Shown here: in pieces, positions 1 through 6,064 of the stretch | Layout: each line of letters starts with the position of its first letter | Numbering within the stretch: position 1 is the first letter of the stretch | NCBI GenBank assembly: GCA_020718525.1 | Contig: DYRX01000073.1 | Location: 1-14,239 of the forward strand | Direction of reading: 5' to 3' | DNA from: Victivallis vadensis | GTDB lineage: Bacteria > Verrucomicrobiota > Lentisphaeria > Victivallales > GWF2-50-93 | Length of the DNA stretch: 14,239 nucleotides | The notes under the pieces: model-generated | Databases searched by the model: none | What the model saw: the letters and a program-made list of their open reading frames with translations, nothing else | What the model was told of the DNA's origin: nothing | Program-made: the position numbers and the translations under genes

Positions 1-39
1 CAGATAAACTCAAAAAAGCGGCTTCTTTTTAACACCCCA

Positions 40-166
40 AGTATGACCCCGTTTTCCATGGAATAATTTTCAAAGGCCGGAGAAATGGGCAGGCACGGCG
101 GATTGAGATTAAATTACGGTTCTGTTTCGCTTAAGTTGGGGGGCATTCAGTATGACCCTGTTCTCT
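40..166. repeat. Two direct copies of an AGTATGACCC motif
   Basis: The 10-mer AGTATGACCC is present at 40-49 and again at 149-158. Extended to 18 bases the copies (40-57 and 149-166) match at 15 positions. The second copy lies at the point where the transposase-like reading frame on the minus strand loses its likeness to the family. The reverse-complement core GGGTCATACT resembles the GGGTCAGACT-type intergenic elements often found near single-domain (IS200-like) transposases, but that resemblance is from memory. No such transposase is present here. It could be the end of a lost mobile element or a small palindromic-element remnant. Confidence 0.35.
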
Positions 167-285
167 TTTTGAACTTGTCTCTTTTTGAACTTGTTTGTTG
201 AGCCGTACTCTTTGATAGACGACGCGTAAAAGTCCAGATCAAGATACTGGACAACTTGCGAAAACATGCTAGTGTTACAACGCAT
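109..285 (-). pseudogene. Truncated 5' end of an IS4-type transposase (DUF4372-like N-terminus)
   Basis: On the minus strand an ATG at 285-283 is preceded by a strong Shine-Dalgarno sequence (AGGAGG, about seven bases upstream). It opens a frame beginning MRCNTSMFSQVVQYLDLDFY. That is the usual start of IS4-family transposases with a DUF4372-type N-terminal domain ('MFSQ..Q.L....F...VKE'). After about 35 residues the resemblance ends. The frame then runs through a 16-bp tandem duplication and the AGTATGACCC motif to a stop, giving only 58 residues where a complete transposase has roughly 350-450. The DDE catalytic domain is absent. I read this as a dead remnant cut by a rearrangement. The recognition rests on a short stretch, so a chance likeness is not excluded. 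Confidence 0.45.
162..193. repeat. Perfect 16-bp tandem duplication
   Basis: The unit TCTCTTTTTGAACTTG occurs at 162-177 and, unchanged and directly adjacent, at 178-193. Sixteen bases is not a multiple of three, so it would shift any frame running through it. It sits exactly where the transposase-like frame on the minus strand stops resembling its family. Confidence 0.8.
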
Positions 286-434
286 TGATAGCCTCCTTGT
301 TTTTTTTGTTTTTACCTTAACAGAATTAAGTTGGATCACAAAAATGCGTTTCATGTTCAAAAATTCAATTTACACTAAAAATAGCCAATTGCTTTTGCAA
401 GGCTCTATAGTCAAAAATAAATGGAGGATCCAAG

Positions 435-1595
435 ATGGGAACGCTTAAAATTGCCAGGAACAATTCTCAGGACGGATGGAGCTTTTCCAATAGAAACATT
501 TCTCTATTCCTGACAAAGCTTGGCGCACATATGGCGCCAGTTGTGTTTTTTAAAGACAGTGCCAAGCCGCTTTCCCCCTACTACATCAGCCCCTGGCAGA
601 ATGAAGGGCATAAATCTTTCCCTGAACCGGTTCTTGCTCCCCTTCGTGGGGATTTCTTCTGTCTCCCCTTCGGCGGGAACAGCCCCGAGTACAAGGGCGA
701 AAAACATCCATGCCATGGAGAGGCGGCCTCAAGCGCGTGGAAGCTGGATGATTTTTCTGAAAGCGGCTCGGTATCCTCCATATCCCTCTCGATGAAAACA
801 AAAATCCGCCCAGGCATGATCAGGAAAACTCTCAAATTCGTCGAAGGCGAGAACGCGGTCTATAGTTCGCACATCCTGGAAGGATTCAGCGGAACGATGC
901 CAATCGGGCATCATGCAACACTTGCTATTCCTTCTGGAGAATCAAACGTCTCCATATCGAGCAGTCCCTTCGTCTTTGGCATGAGCAATCCAGGTCTTTT
1001 CAGTGATCCGAAGATGGGGCACTACCAATCTCTCGCGCTTGGCGCAAAGTTCAAGGAGCTTGAAAAAGTTCCAAGCCTATGGAGCGAGGCTCCTTACACG
1101 GACTGCTCGAAGTTCCCGCACCAGGACGGATTCGAAGACCTTCTGCAGATATTCAAAAAATCTGGCAAATCTCCGGCTTGGATTGCCGCAGTCTTCCCAA
1201 AATCAGGATATCTATGGTATGCACTCAAGGATGCGTCAGTGCTTCCGGGCACCGTCTTTTGGATGTCTAGCCGAGGCAGGCACAGCTTCCCGTGGAGCGG
1301 ACGCAACCAATGTCTTGCGCTGGAAGACACATGCTCATTTTTCGCCGACGGGCTTAAAGCATCTGCCAGCAAAAACTGCATCTCGGATGCAGGCTTTCCC
1401 ACCGCAGTCAAGCTCAGTGATAGGAAGTCTTTCACCGTCAACTACATACAGGGACTGGCGAAAATTTCCCCAAAATTCGGAGCCCGCGTAAAAAACATCC
1501 TTTTTGGCGAGGGAAACATCTCAATTCTCTCTGAAAGCGGCATCAGACTGGAAGTCCCAGTAGATCCAAGTTTCTTGAGCATCAAGGCACAATGA
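435..1595 (+). CDS. Galactose-mutarotase-like (aldose 1-epimerase fold) protein
   Basis: This 386-residue protein has no signal peptide. It resembles the aldose-1-epimerase/galactose-mutarotase fold: an early strand with LGAHMAPV (residues 29-36), a PFGG turn (78-81), HGE at 94-96 followed by a Trp (102), and a second histidine pair in PIGHHATL (156-163). In mutarotases an HG-type histidine and a second histidine act in catalysis; I infer but cannot prove that H94 and H159/H160 fill those roles. Overall likeness to GalM is weak, so the substrate is unknown and it may be a non-epimerase carbohydrate-binding member of the fold. The start is fixed by GGAGG at 423-427, seven bases before the ATG. 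The next gene begins 10 bases after the stop, so the two are probably cotranscribed. Confidence 0.6.
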   Translation: MGTLKIARNNSQDGWSFSNRNISLFLTKLGAHMAPVVFFKDSAKPLSPYYISPWQNEGHKSFPEPVLAPLRGDFFCLPFGGNSPEYKGEKHPCHGEAASSAWKLDDFSESGSVSSISLSMKTKIRPGMIRKTLKFVEGENAVYSSHILEGFSGTMPIGHHATLAIPSGESNVSISSSPFVFGMSNPGLFSDPKMGHYQSLALGAKFKELEKVPSLWSEAPYTDCSKFPHQDGFEDLLQIFKKSGKSPAWIAAVFPKSGYLWYALKDASVLPGTVFWMSSRGRHSFPWSGRNQCLALEDTCSFFADGLKASASKNCISDAGFPTAVKLSDRKSFTVNYIQGLAKISPKFGARVKNILFGEGNISILSESGIRLEVPVDPSFLSIKAQ

Positions 1596-1605
1596 AAGGT
1601 AAACT

Positions 1606-2574
1606 ATGAAAACAGCAGTTCCTTTAATCATCTCTTTCCTGCTCTCAATGCAGTCATTTGCCGGTAGCTCGCCGGCGACTTCCTCAAATGATAGTCAAGC
1701 CGACGGAGACGGACGTCTTGCATGGTCCCCTGTCCGATTCGCTGTCAGAGAGGGTTACAGCCTGCCCGCCGCAGACTTGGTCGGTCCCCTGAACTTTGAC
1801 ATCTGGGAAAAGAACGACTTCGACGCCCTGCCAGACGTCTTTGGACTTAGCCTCGGCGGGATAAACGCCGTTAAAAATCTCGACGGGTTTTCACTGGGCA
1901 TCCTTGGTGCCGGTGGAAAGGAGCTGAACGGATTGAGCATTGGCTCTTTGGCCACATATGGAAAAAATGTCAATGGGGTTAGCATTGGCGGGACCATCAT
2001 TGATTTTTCTGAAGAAGTGAATGGATTTGCGCTGGGACCGGTCTACAGCAGAGTCCAGGGAGACTCGAACGGAATCCTGATCGGCGGACTTTCAGCAGTC
2101 ACGGAGAAAAATACCGATGGAATCGTCTTCAGCGCCCTCTTCATAAAAGGGAAAAATCTGAACGGCATTTCTTTCTCCTCCGGCGTCCTTTTTTCAGAAA
2201 GAAGCCGCGGACTCTCCTTTGGCGCGCTTTTTAATGCGCTGGGCCAGTGCGATGGAATGCAGACAGGACTTCTAAATTTCATCAGAGAGCCGGTGGCGAT
2301 AGAATTGCGGCATCTGATTGGAGCAAAATCCTATGAGCCAAGCTTTGCATCACAGCTCGGAATTCTGAACTGGACAGGCGCAATCTCAAAAGAGACAAAA
2401 CGTGGGAAAACATTTCCAGGAAAATCCGAAGAGCAGATTCCTGAAACAAGCCCAGGCTCCCTTCTGCAAATCGGACTTGTCAATGTAAGCCGTGAGGGGA
2501 GGGGACTCCAGATTGGACTCCTCAATTTCATGGAAGACGGCTTCATTCCATGTTTTCCTCTGTTCAACTTCTAA
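1606..2574 (+). CDS. Exported surface-repeat protein, LA_2272-like
   Basis: This 322-residue protein starts with a Sec signal peptide (hydrophobic residues 4-18, likely cleavage after SFA at 17-19). From residue 80 to about 225 it holds ten units of 14-16 residues, each opening with (N/D)-G-hydrophobic-S-hydrophobic-G; unit glycines are at 80, 94, 109, 124, 140, 156, 172, 187, 202 and 217. The spacing suggests a stacked beta structure. Two more units, LLQIGLVN and GLQIGLLN, come near the end, and the protein closes with GFIPCFPLFNF, the type of ending I associate with LA_2272-family surface-repeat proteins of Leptospira and other Gram-negatives. Function is unknown; an outer-membrane or cell-surface place is inferred. 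A modest AAAGG lies upstream of the ATG. Confidence 0.7.
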   Translation: MKTAVPLIISFLLSMQSFAGSSPATSSNDSQADGDGRLAWSPVRFAVREGYSLPAADLVGPLNFDIWEKNDFDALPDVFGLSLGGINAVKNLDGFSLGILGAGGKELNGLSIGSLATYGKNVNGVSIGGTIIDFSEEVNGFALGPVYSRVQGDSNGILIGGLSAVTEKNTDGIVFSALFIKGKNLNGISFSSGVLFSERSRGLSFGALFNALGQCDGMQTGLLNFIREPVAIELRHLIGAKSYEPSFASQLGILNWTGAISKETKRGKTFPGKSEEQIPETSPGSLLQIGLVNVSREGRGLQIGLLNFMEDGFIPCFPLFNF

Positions 2575-2609
2575 AAATATCTCAGATTCTCCCGCTCTTC
2601 GCTGGAGTC

Positions 2610-2623
2610 CAGCCTTTAGGCTG
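2610..2623 (+). terminator. Hairpin CAGCC-TTTA-GGCTG, possible weak terminator
   Basis: A perfect 5-bp stem with a four-base loop lies 36 bases after the surface-repeat gene stop and is followed by TCTTTAATTT. It could end the 435-2574 transcript, but the U-tract is interrupted and the stem short. It may equally be one module of the repeat cluster that follows. Confidence 0.35.
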
Positions 2624-2637
2624 TCTTTAATTTCAAA

Positions 2638-2693
2638 CTTCTTGAGCTGTATATGGAAACTTATAATCTTATGGAAGAATACATATATTTGAT
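2638..2693 (+). repeat. Dispersed repeat, copy 1
   Basis: The stretch from CTTCTTGAGC to TTTGAT matches 14187-14239 at about 84% with one single-base gap. Shared blocks include CTTCTTGAGC, GGAAA, TTATAATC, TATGGAA and ACATAT. Both copies lie in the same orientation in non-coding DNA. Each contains TTGAGC and TATAAT, but these are only 14 bases apart in copy 2, short for a sigma-70 promoter. Confidence 0.7.
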
Positions 2694-2701
2694 TTGTTTC
2701 A

Positions 2702-2763
2702 ATCGGAGTCGCTATCGGAATCGATGCATGGGAATAAGATTCGATCCCGATTCCGACCCCGAT
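2702..2763. repeat. Imperfect 23-bp inverted repeat built from ATCGG/CCGAT units
   Basis: The left arm 2702-2724 and the right arm 2741-2763 are reverse complements at 19 of 23 positions, with a 16-base loop. Each arm is itself made of degenerate 6-base ATCGGA-like steps. A transcript would fold into a long interrupted hairpin. It directly follows the dispersed repeat and so is probably part of the same element. Confidence 0.7.
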
Positions 2764-2772
2764 ACCGACCTG

Positions 2773-2794
2773 TCTGCGTGCCCGCACAGGCAGA
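2773..2794. repeat. REP-like hairpin TCTGCGTGC-CC-GCAC(AG)GCAGA
   Basis: TCTGCGTGC at 2773-2781 pairs with GCAC at 2784-2787 and GCAGA at 2790-2794, giving nine pairs with a two-base AG bulge and a CC loop. There is no U-tract, so it does not look like an intrinsic terminator. It resembles palindromic intergenic elements of other bacteria. Confidence 0.5.
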
Positions 2795-2876
2795 TAAATC
2801 CCGACAACAGCAATTTCCACGAGTCAGGAATTCTGAATTTGCAAAATGCGAAATCGCTTTTTATGTGATTATTTAG

Positions 2877-3128
2877 CTATTCTCCTACCCACAGGCGCAC
2901 ATAGAAGTCTAAAGGGGGCTCCAGCGGAGTCTCTCGCAAGCACAAAATTGGGTAATAGAAGGCTTCTACAAAACGATAGCCCGGTGGCATTGGCATATCA
3001 GACGTCATTTTACCATAGTAGCGGGCAACTGGTCCTACGCTTAGCACGTACAGTAAAAGCGCCATAATGAAAAATAGCAATATTGAAAAGGTCCGAGATC
3101 TTTCAGAAACTTCTCTTTGATCGCCCAT
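2877..3128 (-). CDS. Small single-pass membrane protein of unknown function
   Basis: An 83-residue protein with a short charged N-terminus (to about residue 13), one hydrophobic helix (about 14-30, TFSILLFFIMALLLYVL) and a tail containing SVGPVARYYGK, VEAFYYPIL, a TPLEPPLDFY stretch and RLW near the end. This layout (a membrane anchor, 'S.GPV.RYY', 'E.FY.P', 'P.L.Y..LW') recalls small hypothetical proteins common in planctomycetes and related bacteria, from memory. The start is supported by GAGAGG five bases upstream of the ATG on the minus strand. It stands alone between repeat-rich stretches and has no visible promoter of good quality. Function is unknown. Confidence 0.6.
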   Translation of the reverse strand: MGDQREVSERSRTFSILLFFIMALLLYVLSVGPVARYYGKMTSDMPMPPGYRFVEAFYYPILCLRETPLEPPLDFYVRLWVGE

Positions 3129-3410
3129 TTCAGCCTCTCGCTTCCTTACAAGTCTGCTATTGTGCCCGTCTATACTCGTTTGGCGTGAAAATTGACATTT
3201 TTTTGCGGAGATTAAGAAAATCGCCTTCTACTTTAAAAACTAGTTACTAGGAGTGAAAAAGTCAAGCCGAGATCCTGTCGACTCTCTTCAAGATACCGAG
3301 TTGCTGCTCGGTGTTCCCAGGTGAAATCTTTGCGTCTCTGCGGCTTTGTGGAAGAAAATTTAGTTCGCCTTATCTTCAAATAACAGGGATTGAGCCTATG
3401 TTGTGAACCT
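3129..3410. other. Intergenic region with repeat-like fragments
   Basis: No gene is supported here. It holds the leader of the small membrane-protein gene, a hairpin at 3293-3314 and a segment at 3328-3351 (CTTTGCGTCTCTGCGGCTTT and onward) of a kind I recognise as a widespread intergenic repeat in environmental bacteria. I find no intrinsic terminator for prfA. Confidence 0.5.
3293..3314. repeat. Hairpin ATACCGAG-TTGCTG-CTCGGTGT
   Basis: Eight base pairs (one of them G-T) close a six-base loop. No run of T follows on either strand, so it is not a typical intrinsic terminator, although it lies about 100 bases beyond the prfA stop codon and could protect the 3' end of that transcript. Confidence 0.4.
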
Positions 3411-4502
3411 TCAGCGGACAAGCTCCGAGAGGCGTTTTTCGCTTTCGCAGAGGAGTATCTGGCTGAGAAGGGATTCGAGTTTGCCTTCGAGCAGGCCAGG
3501 GAGATCGTGGATGGAAACTCCGTATCGGTGGTCGGTCACTCTGTTTTGAGGAAAGTTGTAAGTCCTTATGCGCTCGTTTCTTTCGCCACTGCCGATCTGG
3601 GATTTTTTTGATTCGCTGAGGCGCTGAGCCTCTTCCAACTGCTTCGCCTCCAGCATTCTAGCCCTCAGAATGCGCATGGCGGTGTCCCTGTTTCTGTGCT
3701 GGGACTTTTCCTGCTGGCACGCGACGCTTATCCCGCTCGGGATGTGGGTGATGCGGACGGCTGAATCAGTTCTGTTCACATTTTGTCCGCCTGGTCCGGA
3801 GGATCTGAAGAAGTCAATCCTGAGATCGGCCGGTTTGATTTCTATTTCGAGCTCCTCGGCTTCCGGCAGGACGACGACTGTGATCGTGGAAGTGTGTATT
3901 CTGCCGCCAGACTCGGTCACGGGGACGCGCTGGACTCTGTGAACTCCGCTTTCAAACTTCATCTGGGAGAAGACATTGTCGCCTGCGAGCGAGAAGATGA
4001 CCTCCTTTATGCCGCCGAGGCCAGTTTCAGCAAGATCCAGCAGTTCAATTTTCCATCCGTTAATTTCTGCGAATTTCGCATACATCCTGAACATTTCGGA
4101 GGCAAAAAGCGAGGCTTCTTCGCCGCCTGCCGCAGGGCGGATCTCCACGATCGCGTCCTTGCCGTCGTTGGGTTCTGGAGGAATCAGGGCGGACTTGACC
4201 CTGTTCTGGAGCATTTCTTCGTCGGCCTTGAGCTTCTCATTTTCTGAAATGGCAAGTCTCTTGAAGTCTTCGTCGTTTTCCTTCTCGGCAAGCTCCTTGT
4301 TCTCGGCGATCGCCCTCAAAGTCGCGCACCACTTGTCGTAGTCGCCAAGAAAAACGGACAGTCTGGCTCTTTCCCGCGAAAGCTTTTTGCATTCGGCGGG
4401 CTTGGAGAAGACGGCCTGATCTGATAGCTGTGTCTCTATTTCGGCAAAGCGTTCACGCATCATAGAGACGGCTGGCAATATCTTTTCAGGGCTGATCTGC
4501 AT
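3411..4502 (-). CDS. prfA: Peptide chain release factor 1
   Basis: RF1 reads UAA and UAG stop codons in the ribosomal A site and triggers release of the finished protein. The 363-residue product has the usual RF1 length and layout: an N-terminal helical domain, the codon-recognition loop in RVPVTESGGRIHTS (the PxT tripeptide is PVT at 194-196, where E. coli has PAT; RF2 would have SPF), and the peptidyl-transferase loop GPGGQNVN with GGQ at 238-240. The ending GSGERNERIRTYNFPQ..RVTDHR is diagnostic. It lies downstream of rpmE, a common pairing. The prmC methyltransferase gene that often follows prfA is not here. No good Shine-Dalgarno precedes the ATG, and a terminator lies only 26 bases upstream, so expression probably depends on readthrough or a promoter inside that region. 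Confidence 0.96.
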   Translation of the reverse strand: MQISPEKILPAVSMMRERFAEIETQLSDQAVFSKPAECKKLSRERARLSVFLGDYDKWCATLRAIAENKELAEKENDEDFKRLAISENEKLKADEEMLQNRVKSALIPPEPNDGKDAIVEIRPAAGGEEASLFASEMFRMYAKFAEINGWKIELLDLAETGLGGIKEVIFSLAGDNVFSQMKFESGVHRVQRVPVTESGGRIHTSTITVVVLPEAEELEIEIKPADLRIDFFRSSGPGGQNVNRTDSAVRITHIPSGISVACQQEKSQHRNRDTAMRILRARMLEAKQLEEAQRLSESKKSQIGSGERNERIRTYNFPQNRVTDHRYGVSIHDLPGLLEGKLESLLSQILLCESEKRLSELVR

Positions 4503-4528
4503 TGTGCTGTGGGGGAAGGTATGGAAAG

Positions 4529-4577
4529 AAAAAACCCGTCGGCGTATTTCCTTGAAAAGAAGGCGCCAATGACGGGT
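4529..4577 (-). terminator. Intrinsic terminator between rpmE and prfA
   Basis: Read on the minus strand, ACCCGTC pairs with GACGGGT (seven pairs), then GGCG with CGCC after a three-base ATT bulge, then CCTT with AAGG near the loop, and a run of six T follows at once. This is a strong factor-independent terminator 8 bases beyond the rpmE stop codon. Because prfA starts only 26 bases further on, it probably lowers rather than abolishes prfA transcription from the rpmE promoter. Confidence 0.85.
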
Positions 4578-4584
4578 ATTGCGG

Positions 4585-4794
4585 CTATTCTTCCGACTTC
4601 ATGCCGTAGCGGCGGCGGAACTTCTCCACTCTTCCGGCTGTGTCAACAAGCTTCTGTTTTCCTGTAAAGAAGGGATGGCACTTCGCGCAGATGCCGACTT
4701 TCATCTCTTTTTTTGTCGAGTTTGTCTCCCAAACTTCGCCGCAGGCGCAGATGAACTTCGCCTTTCCATATTGCGGATGGAAATCTTTCTTCAT
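4585..4794 (-). CDS. rpmE: 50S ribosomal protein L31 (zinc-binding type)
   Basis: A small basic protein of the large ribosomal subunit, near the bridge to the small subunit. At 69 residues it matches the family length (E. coli 70). It begins MKKDFHPQYG and holds the zinc ligands of the C+ form: C16 and C18 (CAC) and C36 and C39 (CAKC), followed by the signature HPFFTGKQKLVDTAGRVEKF (40-59). Zinc-binding L31 is in many bacteria replaced by a zinc-free paralogue under zinc starvation; no paralogue lies here. The gene is divergent from the HIT gene. A GGAG lies ten bases before the ATG, a somewhat long spacing. Confidence 0.96.
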   Translation of the reverse strand: MKKDFHPQYGKAKFICACGEVWETNSTKKEMKVGICAKCHPFFTGKQKLVDTAGRVEKFRRRYGMKSEE

Positions 4795-4839
4795 AATTCC
4801 AACGCTCCGATTTGATGTGAATTTTCAGTCGAGCCGCAT

Positions 4840-4876
4840 AAGATAGCTTGAATTCTCGCCATTTCAATTAAATTAT
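4840..4876. promoter_or_regulatory. Overlapping divergent promoter candidates for rpmE and the HIT gene
   Basis: On the minus strand TTGAAA (4867-4862) and TATCTT (4845-4840) lie 16 bases apart, a reasonable sigma-70 promoter for rpmE. On the plus strand TTGAAT (4848-4853) and AATTAT (4871-4876) lie 17 bases apart; this would start the HIT transcript about ten bases before its ATG, just enough to include the AAGGA. The two -35 boxes face and overlap each other, so the promoters would compete. These are motif matches only. Confidence 0.4.
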
Positions 4877-4892
4877 CTTAAAAAAGGAAAAT

Positions 4893-5405
4893 ATGCATTC
4901 CATGGAAGATTCAAACAACAGAAATCTTTGGGCACCCTGGAGGATCGAATTCATAAGATCTGAAAAATCCGGGCTCTGCTTCCTCTGCGGAAAGGACCGC
5001 GATAGCAGCTCCAGCGACGAGGAGCTCATAGTCGCTCGCGGGAAAAGCGCTTTCGTCATTCTCAACAGGTATCCATATAATTCCGGACATCTTCTTGTCG
5101 CGCCATATAGGCATCTGGCAAAGCTCAGTTCTCTGAATGAAGCGGAGATGTCTGAAATTTTCGCGTTTCTTGCCAGATCAGAGGCGGTTTTGGAGGCGCT
5201 GATGAGGCCGGACGGCTTCAATGCGGGGCTTAATCTGGGAGCCGCCGCCGGAGCCGGAGTGAAGGATCACATTCATTTCCATATGGTCCCCAGATGGAGC
5301 GGGGACACGAATTTCATGCCCGTAATCGCAGATTCCCGCGTTGTTCCGGAGGCATTGCTCAAAACTGCCGAACTCGTCAAAAGAGCCTGGAAGGAATTCA
5401 AATGA
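4893..5405 (+). CDS. HIT-family hydrolase/phosphorylase (Ap4A phosphorylase-like)
   Basis: Histidine-triad proteins cut or transfer nucleotide groups through a histidine nucleotidyl intermediate. This 170-residue protein has the triad HIHFH (H126, H128, H130) followed by MVPRW, and a GFNAGLNLG stretch at 108-116. It also has LCFLC near the N-terminus (C29, C32), probable zinc ligands. The pattern NLWAPWR ... LCFLC ... HLLVAPYRH ... GFNAGLNLG ... HxHxH-VPRW-GD-NF ... matches the branch that includes mycobacterial diadenosine tetraphosphate phosphorylase, so dinucleoside polyphosphate breakdown is likely but not certain. An in-frame second ATG at 4902 is a possible alternative start, but AAGGA just upstream favours 4893. 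It heads a packed six-gene row and overlaps plsY by four bases (ATGA). Confidence 0.88.
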   Translation: MHSMEDSNNRNLWAPWRIEFIRSEKSGLCFLCGKDRDSSSSDEELIVARGKSAFVILNRYPYNSGHLLVAPYRHLAKLSSLNEAEMSEIFAFLARSEAVLEALMRPDGFNAGLNLGAAAGAGVKDHIHFHMVPRWSGDTNFMPVIADSRVVPEALLKTAELVKRAWKEFK

Positions 5406-6064
5406 GCAATTTTGCAGTTTTTCTTCCAGTCGCATCTATTGCGGCGTATTTGTTCGGCGCGGTTCCATGGGCGTTCATCATCGGAAAATTGAATGGAATA
5501 GACATAAGGAAGCATGGGAGCGGAAATCCGGGCGCGACAAATGTGACACGTGTTCTTGGCAAAGGCTGGGGCACCCTATGCTTCATCCTTGATTTTCTCA
5601 AGGGAGCTCTGCCAGTTTTGGCTGTCCATCTAGTAGCGTCCAAAAGTGCTCTCCAGGACTTTTCCGATATTCTGGCTGTTTCCGTGGCGCTCTCTGCAGT
5701 TCTTGGTCATGTCTGGACAATCTTTCTCGGTTTCAGGGGAGGGAAGGGGGTTGCGACCAGCGCCGGAGCATTGCTTGCGTTGAGCCCGCTGGCGACTCTT
5801 TTGGCGGCGCTTTCGTGGATCATTGTTTTCTACACGACTCGCTACGTCTCGCTCGCCAGCATGATCGCGGCGCTTGCACTGCCGATCATCTCAGTCGCAA
5901 TCTCAAGTCTTGGCATTGAAAAGACTTCCACAACTCTTTTGGGACTCTTTGTCGTCCTGGCGGCGCTGAACATCTACAGACACAGATCAAACATAAGAAA
6001 TCTCATGAACGGAACAGAGAACCGCTTTTCAAAAAGCAAAAACGGAGGGGGCGATGAACAATAA
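5402..6064 (+). CDS. plsY: Glycerol-3-phosphate acyltransferase PlsY
   Basis: An integral inner-membrane enzyme that moves the acyl group from acyl-phosphate to position 1 of sn-glycerol-3-phosphate, making lysophosphatidic acid. The 220-residue product has several hydrophobic helices and the three conserved motifs: GSGNPGATNVTR (39-50), GHVWTIFLGFRGGKGVATSA (102-121) with the phosphate-binding GGKG, and RYVSLASM (147-154), followed by a basic IYRHRSNIRN (191-200). I chose the ATG at 5402, not the longer open frame beginning at 5294, because the extra residues are not membrane-like, AAGGA lies six bases before this ATG, and it overlaps the HIT stop codon in the ATGA form seen at other junctions. 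Its partner PlsX is not in the window. gpsA, which makes its substrate, follows. Confidence 0.95.
   Translation: MSNFAVFLPVASIAAYLFGAVPWAFIIGKLNGIDIRKHGSGNPGATNVTRVLGKGWGTLCFILDFLKGALPVLAVHLVASKSALQDFSDILAVSVALSAVLGHVWTIFLGFRGGKGVATSAGALLALSPLATLLAALSWIIVFYTTRYVSLASMIAALALPIISVAISSLGIEKTSTTLLGLFVVLAALNIYRHRSNIRNLMNGTENRFSKSKNGGGDEQ

Larger units (their letters stand above)
2575..2876. other. Repeat-rich intergenic region
   Basis: I see no convincing gene in this 302-base stretch; open frames through it run over repeats. In order it holds a short hairpin at 2610-2623, a dispersed repeat at 2638-2693, an imperfect long inverted repeat at 2702-2763 and a bulged hairpin at 2773-2794, followed by ordinary A/T-rich DNA up to the stop codon of the minus-strand small membrane-protein gene. 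The close packing suggests one composite element. Confidence 0.6.

Noticed and set aside
184..212. TTGAGCCGTAC shared between about 199 and 14192 as a third copy of the dispersed repeat
   Set aside because: Only 11 bases match and the flanks differ; matches of this length are expected by chance in a window of this size.
1003..1491. A 162-codon plus-strand open frame inside the mutarotase-like gene
   Set aside because: It is another frame of a gene with a better ribosome site and a coherent protein; its composition (Ser/Arg-rich) is that of a shadow frame.
2641..2667. TTGAGC and TATAAT in the dispersed repeat as a promoter
   Set aside because: The spacing is about 14 bases, too short for ordinary sigma-70 use, and no gene follows either copy in the visible sequence.
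2577..2800. A CRISPR array in the repeat-rich region
   Set aside because: The repeats are degenerate short steps and inverted arms with no evenly spaced identical units and no spacers; no cas gene is present.
2386..2820. A 144-codon minus-strand open frame over the intergenic repeats
   Set aside because: It runs through hairpins and the dispersed repeat and overlaps the end of the surface-repeat gene; the GIGVGIGIE stretch is simply the translated ATCGG repeat.
3192..3220. TTGACA at 3192-3197 as a plus-strand promoter
   Set aside because: No -10 box lies at 16-18 bases (AGAAAA there), and no plus-strand gene follows.
5294..5401. A longer start for plsY at 5294
   Set aside because: It would overlap the HIT gene by over 100 bases with a charged, non-membrane extension; the ATG at 5402 has a ribosome site and the normal ATGA overlap.
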